Assembly (NCBI GenBank): GCA_964391195.1
Contig: CAYMLG010000003.1
Span: 1-64,000, forward strand
Length of the DNA stretch: 64,000 nt
Direction: 5' to 3'
From: JAAYXE01 sp964391195
Lineage (GTDB): Bacteria > Chloroflexota > Anaerolineae > Anaerolineales > UBA4823
How positions within the stretch are numbered: position 1 is the stretch's first letter; every line of letters starts with the position of its first letter. This document shows positions 51,144-60,065 of this stretch, one piece after another. Below the pieces are notes generated by a model that saw nothing but the letters and a program-made list of their open reading frames with translations, had not been told where the DNA came from and searched no databases. The translations under genes and the position numbers were made by a program.

Positions 51144-52024
51144 GAAAAATCGCTTTTCATACCAATGCTTTTGTCTGGGCCGGAGTGACCGACCTGAACG
51201 AGATCGCGGATTTCGCCGTTGCGAACGGGTTCACGGCCCTGGAAGTGGGCCCCGGCTTCCCGTTGGATGAAAAAGCCTTTTACCCCGTGCTCGAGAAAAT
51301 CGAGATCAGCAACTTCAGTTATGCGCGCAATTTTATTGACGATAACGCTGAAAAGGCGCAGCGCGAAAAACAAGAACTGTACACCCGGATGAGGTTTGCC
51401 TCCAGCCTGGGTGTGCGTAAATTCATGTTCTCCAGTGGTATTAGCCAGCGCTGTTCCATGCCAGAGAGTGGAGGCATGGACCCGTTGGCGAGCCTCGATC
51501 TGGTCGTCGCCTTTTTGGAAGAGACGCTGGACCTGGCCGAAGAACTGGATCTGATCATGCTGCTGGAAAACTGCCCCATGTATCGCAACATCGCCACTTC
51601 GCCGCTCATGTGGGAGGCGATCTTCGCCCGTGTTCCGCACCCGCGCCTGGGGCTGTGCTATGACCCCAGTCACTTCGTATGGCAGATGATCGATGTCTAC
51701 CAGCCCATCCGTGAGTTTGGCGACAAGATCAAACATATCCATCTGAAAGATACGGCGCTGAATCGTGAACTGCTCAGCCGGATTGGGATTTTACACAATG
51801 TCGGCAGAGAGCGGGGCTTTGATCCCCATCAGTGGTGGCGACACACCATCATCGGAGGAGGTGAAATCGACTGGGAACGCTTCAAATATGAACTGGACCG
51901 AATTGGATACCAGGATAGCCTCAGCTTCGAAATGGAGGACTATCAGTACGAGATGGATCCGAACAAAGTAAGGCAAGGCTTGATCTTGCAGCGAAAGTAT
52001 CTTCAAGAACATTGGGATACTTAA
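51140..52024 (+). CDS. Sugar phosphate isomerase/epimerase, AP-endonuclease-2 TIM barrel
   Basis: 294-residue metal-dependent TIM barrel of the xylose-isomerase-like superfamily. Metal ligands are visible: Glu in MLLENCPMY near residue 140, Asp/His in GLCYDPSHF near 175, His in IKHIHLKD near 200, and Glu in SLSFEMED near 265. Members interconvert ketoses, epimerise, or process 3-keto sugars together with Gfo/Idh dehydrogenases. Overlapping start (ATGA) with the dehydrogenase gene supports such a pair here. The product is unknown. Confidence 0.9.
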   Translation: MRKIAFHTNAFVWAGVTDLNEIADFAVANGFTALEVGPGFPLDEKAFYPVLEKIEISNFSYARNFIDDNAEKAQREKQELYTRMRFASSLGVRKFMFSSGISQRCSMPESGGMDPLASLDLVVAFLEETLDLAEELDLIMLLENCPMYRNIATSPLMWEAIFARVPHPRLGLCYDPSHFVWQMIDVYQPIREFGDKIKHIHLKDTALNRELLSRIGILHNVGRERGFDPHQWWRHTIIGGGEIDWERFKYELDRIGYQDSLSFEMEDYQYEMDPNKVRQGLILQRKYLQEHWDT

Positions 52025-52066
52025 TCGAGGGAAAGGCCGATTTTTACAACCCTGGAGGATTCGATA

Positions 52067-53113
52067 ATGAAGCAACAAAAAACACTCGCGAACGCTTTAA
52101 TCTTCCTGCTGATTCTGGCGTTCATCGTCTCGGGCTGCGCCCAGGCGACTCCAACACCCGTCGTGGAACAAGAACCGGCTGAACCGGAAAAAATCGTGAT
52201 CGATGTAATCTACCACCCCACCATCGGCGGAACGACAGCTATCGCCATCGCCGAAGCCTACGGCATGTTCGAAGAAGAAGGGCTGGAAATTCGCTATCAG
52301 CGCTTTACCGCCGGCCCGCCCGAGATCGCGGCTATGGTTGCCGGACGCGCCGATATTGGGTTCATTGGTTCGGGCGCGGCCTGGCTCGCATTTCGCGGTG
52401 ACGTCAATATCATTGCTCTGGATAACCTTGCCATGACCGATGAAGTGGTGGGGAAGAAGAGCAGCGGGATCAATTCGCTGGAAGATCTGAAAGGAAAGAC
52501 AATCGCCACTCAGTTGGGCACTGCCGGCGAGAACATCCTGAACCTGGCGCTGAAGAAAGCCGGGCTCACCCGGGATGATGTGACCATCGTGAACATGGAC
52601 AACAACAACCTGACCTCCGCCATCGTCAGCACCGGAGCTGAATCCGTCGACGCCATCGCCGGTTGGCAGCCTGGCACGACTGCTGTGATGGAAGCGTTGG
52701 GTGATGATGCGATCTTGCTGGCCTCCAACAAGGACTTCCCCGAAGCCGCCTTCCCCAGCACCTGGGTGGCGAACAAGGATTTCGTCAAGAACAATCCGGA
52801 AGCCGTCCAGAAATTCGTGAACGCGCTGACCAGGGCTCAGGCCTATCGCGCCGAAAACATGGAAGAAGCCTGCGAGTGGGCTTCAGAGAAGGCCGGACAG
52901 GCCGCGAACGATCTTTACGGCCAGATCCCCTTTGCAATCTGGCCCAACGGCCCGGAGCTCAAATCTTATTACCACGACGGTGGTTTTGAGGAAATGCTGC
53001 TCAACCTGCGGGCGAACCAGATCGCGGGTGGAAAGATCACCGAGGCCGAGGTTGTAGACATCAAAGAAGTCTACATTGACACGTTTGCGCGGCAGGCAAC
53101 AGAAGGGTACTAA
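52067..53113 (+). CDS. ABC transporter substrate-binding lipoprotein, NMT1/SsuA type
   Basis: 348-residue extracytoplasmic binding protein. The signal ends in the lipobox FIVSGC near residue 24. The mature sequence (GTTAIAIAEAYGMFEEEGLEIRYQRF, then PPEIAAMVAGRADIGFIGSGAA) is the NMT1/THI5/SsuA fold used for sulfonates, nitrate, taurine and pyrimidine precursors. RBS CTGGAGGA precedes the ATG. It lies at the 3-prime end of the operon, an unusual place but one that permits extra control. A perfect terminator follows. Confidence 0.92.
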   Translation: MKQQKTLANALIFLLILAFIVSGCAQATPTPVVEQEPAEPEKIVIDVIYHPTIGGTTAIAIAEAYGMFEEEGLEIRYQRFTAGPPEIAAMVAGRADIGFIGSGAAWLAFRGDVNIIALDNLAMTDEVVGKKSSGINSLEDLKGKTIATQLGTAGENILNLALKKAGLTRDDVTIVNMDNNNLTSAIVSTGAESVDAIAGWQPGTTAVMEALGDDAILLASNKDFPEAAFPSTWVANKDFVKNNPEAVQKFVNALTRAQAYRAENMEEACEWASEKAGQAANDLYGQIPFAIWPNGPELKSYYHDGGFEEMLLNLRANQIAGGKITEAEVVDIKEVYIDTFARQATEGY

Positions 53114-53174
53114 GCCGGGTGAAGGCCTTTTCCGTACCAGAGTAGCCAAACTGATTAGCATCGCTTAGCACACC

Positions 53175-53209
53175 GGCCCTGAGAGTTCTCTGTGAGAACT
53201 CTCAGGGCC
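53175..53209 (+). terminator. Terminator of the sugar operon
   Basis: Perfect 16-bp stem (53175-53190 with 53194-53209), 3-base loop, 61 bases after the binding-protein stop, followed by CTCCTC. The T content downstream is low. Confidence 0.65.
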
Positions 53210-53385
53210 CTCCTCAAGATAAGACCAAAGATAACTTTGCCGGCACAAGCGCGCCCGCAGTTTTGGCGCGACCGTTATGATCGCTACCGCATGTCATCCT
53301 TCATCACCAGAATTGTGTAATCGCACCGTCTCCCGGCCAGGGTTCGCTCCACCCACCGTGGCCGCTTCGATTGGGAAATGACCGG

Positions 53386-54627
53386 ATGAACGATACGAGC
53401 ATTTTGGGAAGCAATATTAACCGGGTTAAAACGCACAATATGCGCGCCGTGCTGCTGAGCCTGCTGTTCCAGGAACCGGCATACCGGATCCGAATCGCCC
53501 GGCAAACATCCCTATCGACAACAACCATCACCAATATTATCGACGAACTGATCGACATGGGGATTGTCGCCGAGTCGGGGGTCGAAGAGACAGAGGGCAG
53601 GAGAAGGGTAGGCCGGCCGCGGGCTGTGCTGCGCTTACAGAAAAACGCCCGATTTGCTGTCGCCATCCAGATTGGGGTGGAACGCTACCGCCTGGCAATC
53701 GCCAATCTGAAAGCCGAGATCCTACTCGACCGGAGATACACCTTCGACCGCAGAACACCGCCAGTCGAAATCCTACAGCAGATCGCCGGACAGATTGAAG
53801 ATCTCATTTTGGAGAGCGGGTTGGACCGCCGGCAAGTGCTAGGGGTGGGCGTGGGCGCGGCCGGGTTGGTCAACTACCAGGCGGGTGTCAATATTCTCTC
53901 CCCCAATTTAGGATGGGAGAATGTGCCCATTCGAGATTGGCTGGCGAAGCGCCTGAACCTGCCCGTTGTCGTAGACAATAACGTCAAAGCCATGGCGTTG
54001 GGAGAAGCCTTTTTTGGCTGCGGTCGGAATGTAGGTTCCCTGGCATTTGTTTATGGGCGCACGGGGGTGGGTTCCGGCATCGTGATCGAAAACCGCCTGC
54101 TGCGGGGCGCCGACCTGGGGGCAGGCGAGATCGGGCACATGATCCTGGTGGCCAATGGAGGCGAAAAGTGCCGCTGCGGGCAGTACGGCTGCCTGGAAAC
54201 CGTGGTCTCCGAAGCCGCGTTGATCCAGAAGGCAGAAGCCCTGGTAAATAGCCAGCCGGACGGGCGCCTGGCGCAGTACTGGAAAGCAAGTGAGAACCGC
54301 TCGACCAACATCATCTTTCAATCCGCGCGCGACGGCGATGTGGCCGCCGCCGAGATTATCTACCAGGCGGCTTATTATCTGGGAATTTCCCTGGCGAACC
54401 TGGTCAATTTACTCAATCCGAAGCTAATTGTTCTGGGTGGCATGTTCACCGAAGCACAGGATCTGATCCTTCCCATCGTCAAAAAAACCCTGGAACAGAC
54501 TGCATTTGCCGGCCTTGGAAGAAAAGTGGAACTGCAGGCCACCAGTTTTGGTTTGCAGGCAGGTATTGTCGGTGCGGCAGCCCTGGCGCTCACCAGCCTG
54601 TTTTACTTAAATCCTGAAGACCAATAA
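53386..54627 (+). CDS. ROK-family transcriptional regulator
   Basis: 413-residue XylR/NagC-type repressor. The N-terminal winged helix (NMRAVLLSLLFQEPAYRIRIARQTSLSTTTITNIIDEL, split by wing GRRRVGRPRAVL) precedes a ROK sugar-kinase-like domain. LGVGVGAAGLVN near 160 is the ATP-like motif, VVVDNNVKAMALGEA near 200 and EIGHMILV plus CRCGQYGCLE near 255-285 give the zinc motif. The ligand is probably a sugar or sugar phosphate. ATG 53386 is preferred to TTG 53371. The AT-rich palindrome before the operon at 46851 is a candidate site. Confidence 0.9.
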   Translation: MNDTSILGSNINRVKTHNMRAVLLSLLFQEPAYRIRIARQTSLSTTTITNIIDELIDMGIVAESGVEETEGRRRVGRPRAVLRLQKNARFAVAIQIGVERYRLAIANLKAEILLDRRYTFDRRTPPVEILQQIAGQIEDLILESGLDRRQVLGVGVGAAGLVNYQAGVNILSPNLGWENVPIRDWLAKRLNLPVVVDNNVKAMALGEAFFGCGRNVGSLAFVYGRTGVGSGIVIENRLLRGADLGAGEIGHMILVANGGEKCRCGQYGCLETVVSEAALIQKAEALVNSQPDGRLAQYWKASENRSTNIIFQSARDGDVAAAEIIYQAAYYLGISLANLVNLLNPKLIVLGGMFTEAQDLILPIVKKTLEQTAFAGLGRKVELQATSFGLQAGIVGAAALALTSLFYLNPEDQ

Positions 54628-54799
54628 AAGCGACAAAATTTTTCACCGACCTGCTTGCGCATGGGGCGCGGCCCAGCCATGAGAGAAAGGGGTATGGCAT
54701 AAAATAATCCCCGGCGGTGACGAGGCGGGACAACGAAGGGGCCATGACTGAGACCAGCCTCACTCAGGCAAGCAGTTGTATTGTGAAGGAGTGAACCGG

Positions 54800-55729
54800 A
54801 TGCGCCAAATCTTTGTGAATCTAAAACGCTTTGAAGTGCCAAAAGCCATGGGCGGACTCTGCCCCCAGCCCGATCCGATCGCCTGGATCGAAGCGGTGGT
54901 CGATGAAACGGTCGAGAAAGAGCTTGGCCGGCTGGACGGCCTGCGGGTGACCTACCTGCTGCCCGAGGCCCTGGTCCCAACCGCTGTCCGCAGGTTGCAA
55001 ACCTATCCCGCAGACCGGCGGGGCGGCTTGGCCATCGGGGTACAGGGCGTGCACTGGAGCGATATCCAACCCGGGAAGAACTTCGGGGCCTTCACCACCA
55101 GCCTGCCCGCTGCGGCGGCGGTGAACCTCGGCAGCCAGTGGGCCATCATCGGCCATTCCGAGGAGCGCCGCGCCAAGCTCCAGGTGATACAGGCGTTCGA
55201 ACCGGACGCAGAACAGGACCCCGAACTGCTTAAGCGCGCCAATCGGGCCGTGGATGGGCTGGTGGGGGCGGAAGTCAACTGTGCCCTGAGCGCCGGATTG
55301 AGGGTGCTGCTCTGCGTAGGGGAGACCGCCGCAGAACGCGGAGCAGGCGCCTTCGAAGAACAGAAACCCCGGATCGAGGCGGTGCTGCGTTCCCAACTTC
55401 AGACCGGCCTGCAGCAGGCAGCGGAGGCGGTCAAAGTACAGAAGGTGGTCATCGGCTACGAGCCGGTCTGGGCCATTGGCCCCGGCAAGACGCCTCCCGG
55501 AAAAGAATATATCGCCTTTGTCTCTGCCTTTATCAAAGATGTGGTGCAGGACTTGTGCGGAGCCGAGATCGCGGTTGTGTACGGCGGCGGTCTGAAAGAA
55601 GAAAACGCGGCCATGATCGCCGGCATCGAGACCATCGACGGCGGGCTGGTGGCGCTGACACGCTTCACCGGTGAGATCGGCTTCGATGTGCAGGGGCTGA
55701 AAGGGATCGTGGAAAAGTACTTGGCATAG
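54800..55729 (+). CDS. Triose-phosphate-isomerase-like protein
   Basis: 309-residue protein with the TIM active-site set: NLK (Lys) at residues 7-9, WAIIGHSEERR (His) near 115, VVIGYEPVWAIGPGKTPP (Glu) near 220, and YGGGLKEENAA near 260. It is 50-60 residues longer than housekeeping TIM and has inserts after residue 20 and near 125-140 (FEPDAEQDPELLKRAN). Such paralogues act in tetrose or other sugar-phosphate isomerisation. AAGGAG stands 8 bases before ATG 54800. It is followed after 9 bases by the LarA-like gene, so they form one unit. Whether it is the cell's main TIM is unknown. Confidence 0.85.
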   Translation: MRQIFVNLKRFEVPKAMGGLCPQPDPIAWIEAVVDETVEKELGRLDGLRVTYLLPEALVPTAVRRLQTYPADRRGGLAIGVQGVHWSDIQPGKNFGAFTTSLPAAAAVNLGSQWAIIGHSEERRAKLQVIQAFEPDAEQDPELLKRANRAVDGLVGAEVNCALSAGLRVLLCVGETAAERGAGAFEEQKPRIEAVLRSQLQTGLQQAAEAVKVQKVVIGYEPVWAIGPGKTPPGKEYIAFVSAFIKDVVQDLCGAEIAVVYGGGLKEENAAMIAGIETIDGGLVALTRFTGEIGFDVQGLKGIVEKYLA

Positions 55730-55738
55730 GAGAAGGAT

Positions 55739-57223
55739 ATGAAAACAGTAGATCTAGAGTATGGGGAAGGGACGATGAGGGCCAATCTGCCCGATTCGGC
55801 CGAGATCTTCATTCCCGGTGAGACGGTGCCCGACCCCCCGTATCTCGAGAATGTGGAAGAGGCTACCCGGCAATCCATTCTGAACCCGATCGGCATGTCG
55901 CCCATCTCCGCTCTCGTTGGGCCGGGGGCGAAAGTGACGATCAGCTTCCCCGACCGGGTGAAAGGGGGCTTCCAGGCGAACTCTCACCGCAAAACGGCCA
56001 TCCCCATTCTGATCGATGAATGTCTCAAAGCGGGAGTCTACAAACAAGACATCCGGCTGATCTGCTCAAACGGGCTTCACCGGAAGAACACCGAGGAAGA
56101 GATTCGAGCTATCCTGGGGGAGCAAGTATACAACGAGTTCGCCCCCACGCACCAGATTGTCAATCATGACTCGGAAGACTGGGAAAACCTGGTGGATCTG
56201 GGATACGATGAGTTGGGCGACCGGGTGATCTTGAACCGGGAAGTGTTCGAGTCGGACCTGGCGATAACCATCGGGCACGTGCTGGGAAACCCATACGGCG
56301 GCTATTCCGGCGGCTATAAGATGGTCGCCACAGGGATCACCCATTGGAAATCCATCGCTTCACACCACATCCCGGGGGTCATGCACCGGCCCGATTTCAC
56401 CCCGGTGCAGCCTCGCAGCCGGATGCGGGATCAATTCGACGCCATCGGCCGGCATATGGAAAAGATGATGGGCCGCAAGTTTTTTATGTGCGACGCAGTC
56501 CTGGATACCTATGCGCGCCAGATCGCGGTCTTCACCGGCTACGCGGCCGAAATCCAGCCCTTATCCTGGGAAGTAGCCAACCGGCGGACTTATATCCCCT
56601 GGGCCAAAGAGAAGTTTGACATTATGCTGTTTGGCATGCCGCAGAACTTCCATTACGGCAACGGGCACGGCACGAACCCGATCCTGATCCAGCAGGCGAT
56701 TGGAGCGAATATCATCCGCCACCGGCGGGTGATGAAGGACAACTTTGTCGTCATCTGTCCATCGATCTGCAATGGCTACTTCCACGACGAAGAATTCCCT
56801 TCATATCGGGAGTTGTTCGAGCTGTTCCAGAAGGATTATCACAACATCCTGCCCGATGTAGAGAAGTACGGCGAGTATTTCTGCAGCAAGCAAGAATACA
56901 TCAACAAGTACCGCTTTAACTACGGCTACCACCCCTACCACGCCTTCTCGATGGTCTCCTGCGGGCACATCGCCGAGATGCAGGCGGCTGCAGTTTATAT
57001 CGTTGGCGCCTATGAGCCCGGCTACGCCCGGGCGATGGGGATGAAAACGCGGGCTACGATCGAGGCTGCGCTGAAGGACGCCGAACGCTATACCGGGCCC
57101 AACCCTAAGATTCTGGCATTGCCGAAATGCTTCAAGACGGCAGCCGTACACTTAATGATGGCGGACGACCCGGTGCCGGGCGCCGAACGGCTGGCCGATG
57201 GGGCTCGGGCGTCAGCCGATTAG
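55739..57223 (+). CDS. LarA-family nickel-pincer-dependent racemase/epimerase homologue
   Basis: 494 residues, about 70 longer than lactate racemase (about 424). The family pattern is clear: FPDRVKG near 70-76, SNGLHRKNTEEE with His114 (LarA His108), NHDSEDW near 142, and YGGYSGGYKMVATGI with Lys194 (the residue that carries the cofactor, Lys184 in L. plantarum). HWKSIASHH gives His210, exactly 16 residues after Lys194, like His200 that binds nickel. The position equal to the second catalytic His174, ten residues before the Lys, is Asn184. Substrate is likely an alpha-hydroxy acid such as an aldonate. RBS AGGAGAAGG. The 3-prime end is just before an assembly gap. Confidence 0.88.
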   Translation: MKTVDLEYGEGTMRANLPDSAEIFIPGETVPDPPYLENVEEATRQSILNPIGMSPISALVGPGAKVTISFPDRVKGGFQANSHRKTAIPILIDECLKAGVYKQDIRLICSNGLHRKNTEEEIRAILGEQVYNEFAPTHQIVNHDSEDWENLVDLGYDELGDRVILNREVFESDLAITIGHVLGNPYGGYSGGYKMVATGITHWKSIASHHIPGVMHRPDFTPVQPRSRMRDQFDAIGRHMEKMMGRKFFMCDAVLDTYARQIAVFTGYAAEIQPLSWEVANRRTYIPWAKEKFDIMLFGMPQNFHYGNGHGTNPILIQQAIGANIIRHRRVMKDNFVVICPSICNGYFHDEEFPSYRELFELFQKDYHNILPDVEKYGEYFCSKQEYINKYRFNYGYHPYHAFSMVSCGHIAEMQAAAVYIVGAYEPGYARAMGMKTRATIEAALKDAERYTGPNPKILALPKCFKTAAVHLMMADDPVPGAERLADGARASAD

Positions 57224-57253
57224 CCTGGGCGCCGAGGAAGCCGGTGCCCGGCG

Positions 57254-57353
57254 NNNNNNNNNNNNNNNNNNNNNNNNNNNNNNNNNNNNNNNNNNNNNNN
57301 NNNNNNNNNNNNNNNNNNNNNNNNNNNNNNNNNNNNNNNNNNNNNNNNNNNNN
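57254..57353. other. Assembly gap, 100 N
   Basis: Exactly 100 N, a common placeholder for a gap of unknown size. The left flank ends GGTGCCCGGCG and the right flank includes GTGCCCGGCTGG, so an unresolved repeat may have broken the assembly. Genes could be missing between the LarA-like and NagB-like genes. Confidence 0.95.
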
Positions 57354-57370
57354 TGGAATCGCATGGCCGA

Positions 57371-57425
57371 TCCCCACTGCCAGCCGGACAGGCGTACGAG
57401 GCTTGTGCCCGGCTGGCAGTGGGGA
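57371..57425. repeat. Hairpin next to the assembly gap
   Basis: Arms 57371-57387 and 57409-57425 form a perfect 17-bp stem with a 21-base loop, partly extendable with a bulge. It follows the gap by 17 bases and the NagB-like stop by 39 bases. It could terminate the NagB-like gene or belong to the hairpin set; its left arm is C-rich, unlike the others. Confidence 0.5.
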
Positions 57426-57463
57426 ACACCGGACAGCCAGCTTGCAATCAGTATGAGTTGGCG

Positions 57464-58315
57464 TTAAACCAGTCCGACTTGCGGGGGCTGGGCCGTCTCC
57501 GAATCCAGGATCAGCTCATAATCGGGATGGCCCTGCAGCAGAGTCACCGGGTAATCCACCGTCTCTTCGGCAAACATCGCCATGCGGACCACGTGCCGCT
57601 GCCATACCCCCCCGGGACAGTACAGGCGGATGCGCCGGGCGGCGAGGATATCGCCCATTCCAAGGGTGACCCCCATCGCGGGGAATACCTGCGGGTTTCC
57701 GCCTGTGTTGCGGGTGCTGTTCATCACCACGGTATCGGGGGCTAAGGGGACGACACGCGGCAATGAGGCTTTGAATTCTTCAACCGAAACCTTATACCAA
57801 CGCGAGATGGGCGGCTCGTTGAACGCGATATGCCCATGGTACCCTACCCCGCCGTAGCAGGTGTCGATCCCTCCCACAGCTTCGATCTCTCTGCGGATGC
57901 CGTCCAGGTTCAGCGGGTCGGGGAAATGGATCTGATGCGGGGGAATGCGCAGATCGGGGGCCAGGCGGTCGAAGAGGTGCGCATGCATAAAGCCGCGGAA
58001 GCTGAGCGGATGGCTGGAGGGCAGCCACCGGCCCTGCCAGTCACAGTACTCGTCCATATTAAATGTGTGCACATTACGCCAACTGATCCGCTGCCGGTTG
58101 CAAATTTCCACCAGGAGTGGATACTGGCCCACCGGCCCCACGGGGAGGATTAAACGCGTCGGGCGCCCGGCCAGGTTGTTGGTTTGAATTTCACCGGCTA
58201 CGCTGAGGGCAAAGTGCTGGAACAGCGCATTTTTATCCGGCAATATGGTTAAATTTATTTTGCTGTGAGCTTGCAGTTCATCGACAGGTATGCTGAATGG
58301 GTCAGAGGTGGGCAT
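57464..58315 (-). CDS. NagB-like glucosamine-6-phosphate deaminase/isomerase homologue
   Basis: 283 residues. The NagB fold is clear (LILPVGPVGQYPLL for phosphate binding, HTFNMDEYCDW with the E. coli Asp72 equivalent, GGVGYHGHIAFNEPP with the His143 and Glu148 equivalents). In NagB the motif is GNDGHIAFNEP; here N-D is replaced by Y-H, so the Asp141 equivalent is His. Asp141 helps in ring opening in E. coli. The enzyme may act on a different or already open substrate. RBS GGGAAGG precedes the ATG. It is divergent from citrate synthase and lies after the gap, so its operon link to the LarA-like gene is uncertain. Confidence 0.82.
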   Translation of the reverse strand: MPTSDPFSIPVDELQAHSKINLTILPDKNALFQHFALSVAGEIQTNNLAGRPTRLILPVGPVGQYPLLVEICNRQRISWRNVHTFNMDEYCDWQGRWLPSSHPLSFRGFMHAHLFDRLAPDLRIPPHQIHFPDPLNLDGIRREIEAVGGIDTCYGGVGYHGHIAFNEPPISRWYKVSVEEFKASLPRVVPLAPDTVVMNSTRNTGGNPQVFPAMGVTLGMGDILAARRIRLYCPGGVWQRHVVRMAMFAEETVDYPVTLLQGHPDYELILDSETAQPPQVGLV

Positions 58316-58473
58316 CGCAAGTCCTTCCCGCAGGATTTGAGCTGCGGCAAAAAATTATTTCGCGAACAAAACAAATCGAGACGAATCGTCTTCCGGTTAA
58401 TTGGGGGATTACTGGGCAAATGTTAGCACCCATGTTCTGGTTCCGTCAAGCAGTACGGTTTTTCTGACCCATA

Positions 58474-58502
58474 TTGACGATATCCGTGGTTTTCTCTATA
58501 CT
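58474..58502 (+). promoter_or_regulatory. Strong promoter of citrate synthase
   Basis: TTGACG at 58474-58479, 17-base spacer and TATACT at 58497-58502. Transcription would start near 58509. Confidence 0.75.
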
Positions 58503-58508
58503 GATTGT

Positions 58509-58696
58509 ATACTGTTCGAGGTCTTGCGGTCGAGCAGTATCCCCCACAGATCAGCTTGGGGGAACGCAGTCAGCGCCTGATTTGGCACTGCCTGCAGGGG
58601 GAGACCCTTCGTCCCGAAAGCAGAGAATGACTCGCTAGCAACAGCGCAAGGGGCAAGGGATATATTCAGTTGTTTTCAAATTTGGAGGAGCCTACA
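58509..58696 (+). promoter_or_regulatory. Leader of citrate synthase, about 190 bases
   Basis: A long untranslated leader is implied by the promoter at 58474-58502. It contains CCCCC/GGGGG pairing near 58542-58563 and GCAGG/CCTGC elements around 58588-58596. No riboswitch class is recognised and no T-run terminator is present. Confidence 0.3.
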
Positions 58697-59860
58697 GTGA
58701 CAGGACAAAACTCGTTAACCGAAAAAGCTGGGGCAAGTGCATATTCACCCGGCCTGGAAGGGATTGTGGCCGCGCGGACCCGGTTGAGCCTGGTCGACGG
58801 ATTGAACGGGAGGCTGGTCATCGCCGGCTTTCCGCTGGAGGAGTTCGCCGGACGAGCGACTTTCGAAGAGACGGTGTACCTCCTGTGGTACGGCGACCTG
58901 CCAAACCTGGAAGCATATACCGGCTTTCGTGAAAAGCTGGCGGAGAGGCGCGGGCTTCCACCGGTGGTGATGGACCTCATTTCCCAGGCGGTGGGCAGCC
59001 AGCTTACGACGATGGAAGCACTACAGTTGGCGACCAGCGCGCTGCGGCTGGATAAGGGCCTGGGATCGGATGAGGAGGCCGGCATCACGATATTCGCCCG
59101 GCTGCCGGCAATCGTCGCCGCTTATTGGCGGATGCGCAACGGGCTCGAACCGGTTGAACCGAAAGCCGGCATGAGTTTTGCCGCCAGTTATCTGTATATG
59201 CTGACCGGGCAGGCCCCCGACGCCGAGAAGGTGCGAGGGCTGGATACCTATCTCAACACAGTGGTCGACCACGGCTTGAACGCTTCAACGTTCACCGCGC
59301 GGGTGATTATCTCGACCGGCTCGGATCTGCTCTCTGCGATCCTGGGAGCCATGGGCTCGCTAAAAGGCCCGCTGCATGGCGGGGCGCCAGGCCCGGCCCT
59401 GGATATGGTCTTCGAGATCGGCAGCGAGGAGCATGCAGAAAGGGTGATGCGGGCCAAGTTGGAGGCGGGGGAGCGGTTGATGGGGTTCGGGCACCGCGTC
59501 TACCGGGTGCGCGATCCGCGGGCCGATGTGCTTGCGGCTGCTGCAGAACGCTTTTTCCAGAAAGCCGGGAATATGGATCTGTACCGCCTGGCAAAAGCTG
59601 TGGAAGCCAAAGCCATCCAACTGCTGGCCGAGCACCGGCCCGGGAGAAACCTGCAGACCAACGTCGAGTTCTATACCGCCCTGCTGCTGCACGGCCTGGA
59701 TCTGCCGGTAGATCTGTTCACCCCAACTTTTACCATCAGCCGGACAGCGGGATGGATCGCACACTGCCGCGAACAAATGGAGAACAACCGTCTCTACCGG
59801 CCGCAGTCCGAATATACCGGCGAGACAAATAAAACCTGGACGGAACTCAGCAAACGGTAA
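58697..59860 (+). CDS. gltA: Citrate synthase
   Basis: 387-residue short (archaeal/Gram-positive-type) citrate synthase that condenses oxaloacetate and acetyl-CoA. Catalytic positions are visible: His in VVDHGLNASTFTARVI near 195, His in GPLHGGAPGPALDM near 230, His in MGFGHRVYRVRDPRA near 268, and Asp in VEFYTALLLHGLDLP. The N-terminus YSPGLEGIVAARTRLSLVDG is typical. GTG 58697 is 6 bases after GGAGGAG; a TTG at 58670 lies before the SD. A 2-methylcitrate synthase role is possible. Strong own promoter, so it is probably a housekeeping gene set in the island. Confidence 0.93.
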   Translation: MTGQNSLTEKAGASAYSPGLEGIVAARTRLSLVDGLNGRLVIAGFPLEEFAGRATFEETVYLLWYGDLPNLEAYTGFREKLAERRGLPPVVMDLISQAVGSQLTTMEALQLATSALRLDKGLGSDEEAGITIFARLPAIVAAYWRMRNGLEPVEPKAGMSFAASYLYMLTGQAPDAEKVRGLDTYLNTVVDHGLNASTFTARVIISTGSDLLSAILGAMGSLKGPLHGGAPGPALDMVFEIGSEEHAERVMRAKLEAGERLMGFGHRVYRVRDPRADVLAAAAERFFQKAGNMDLYRLAKAVEAKAIQLLAEHRPGRNLQTNVEFYTALLLHGLDLPVDLFTPTFTISRTAGWIAHCREQMENNRLYRPQSEYTGETNKTWTELSKR

Positions 59861-60065
59861 AGCTACCGTGCAAATGTTTTATGGCCGCCTCGATACACTC
59901 AAATGCCGGGGAGCCATTCCGACCGGTTGAAAGGTGAGGTTACCGGCTCTAACCATTCAGACGGGTAAGGCTGCGGAATTCTTTGGTTGTTCAACGCTCT
60001 GGCCGGCCGCCGGTTCTCCGGTGAAGGACCGGCGGCATCTCCGTATCTCGTCCATGACAACCCTG

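Noticed and set aside
47197..53113. Sulfoquinovose or sulfonate degradation operon
   Set aside because: The ABC type resembles sulfonate importers, but no sulfonate lyase, monooxygenase, SQ kinase or aldolase is present; the ABC class alone is not evidence.
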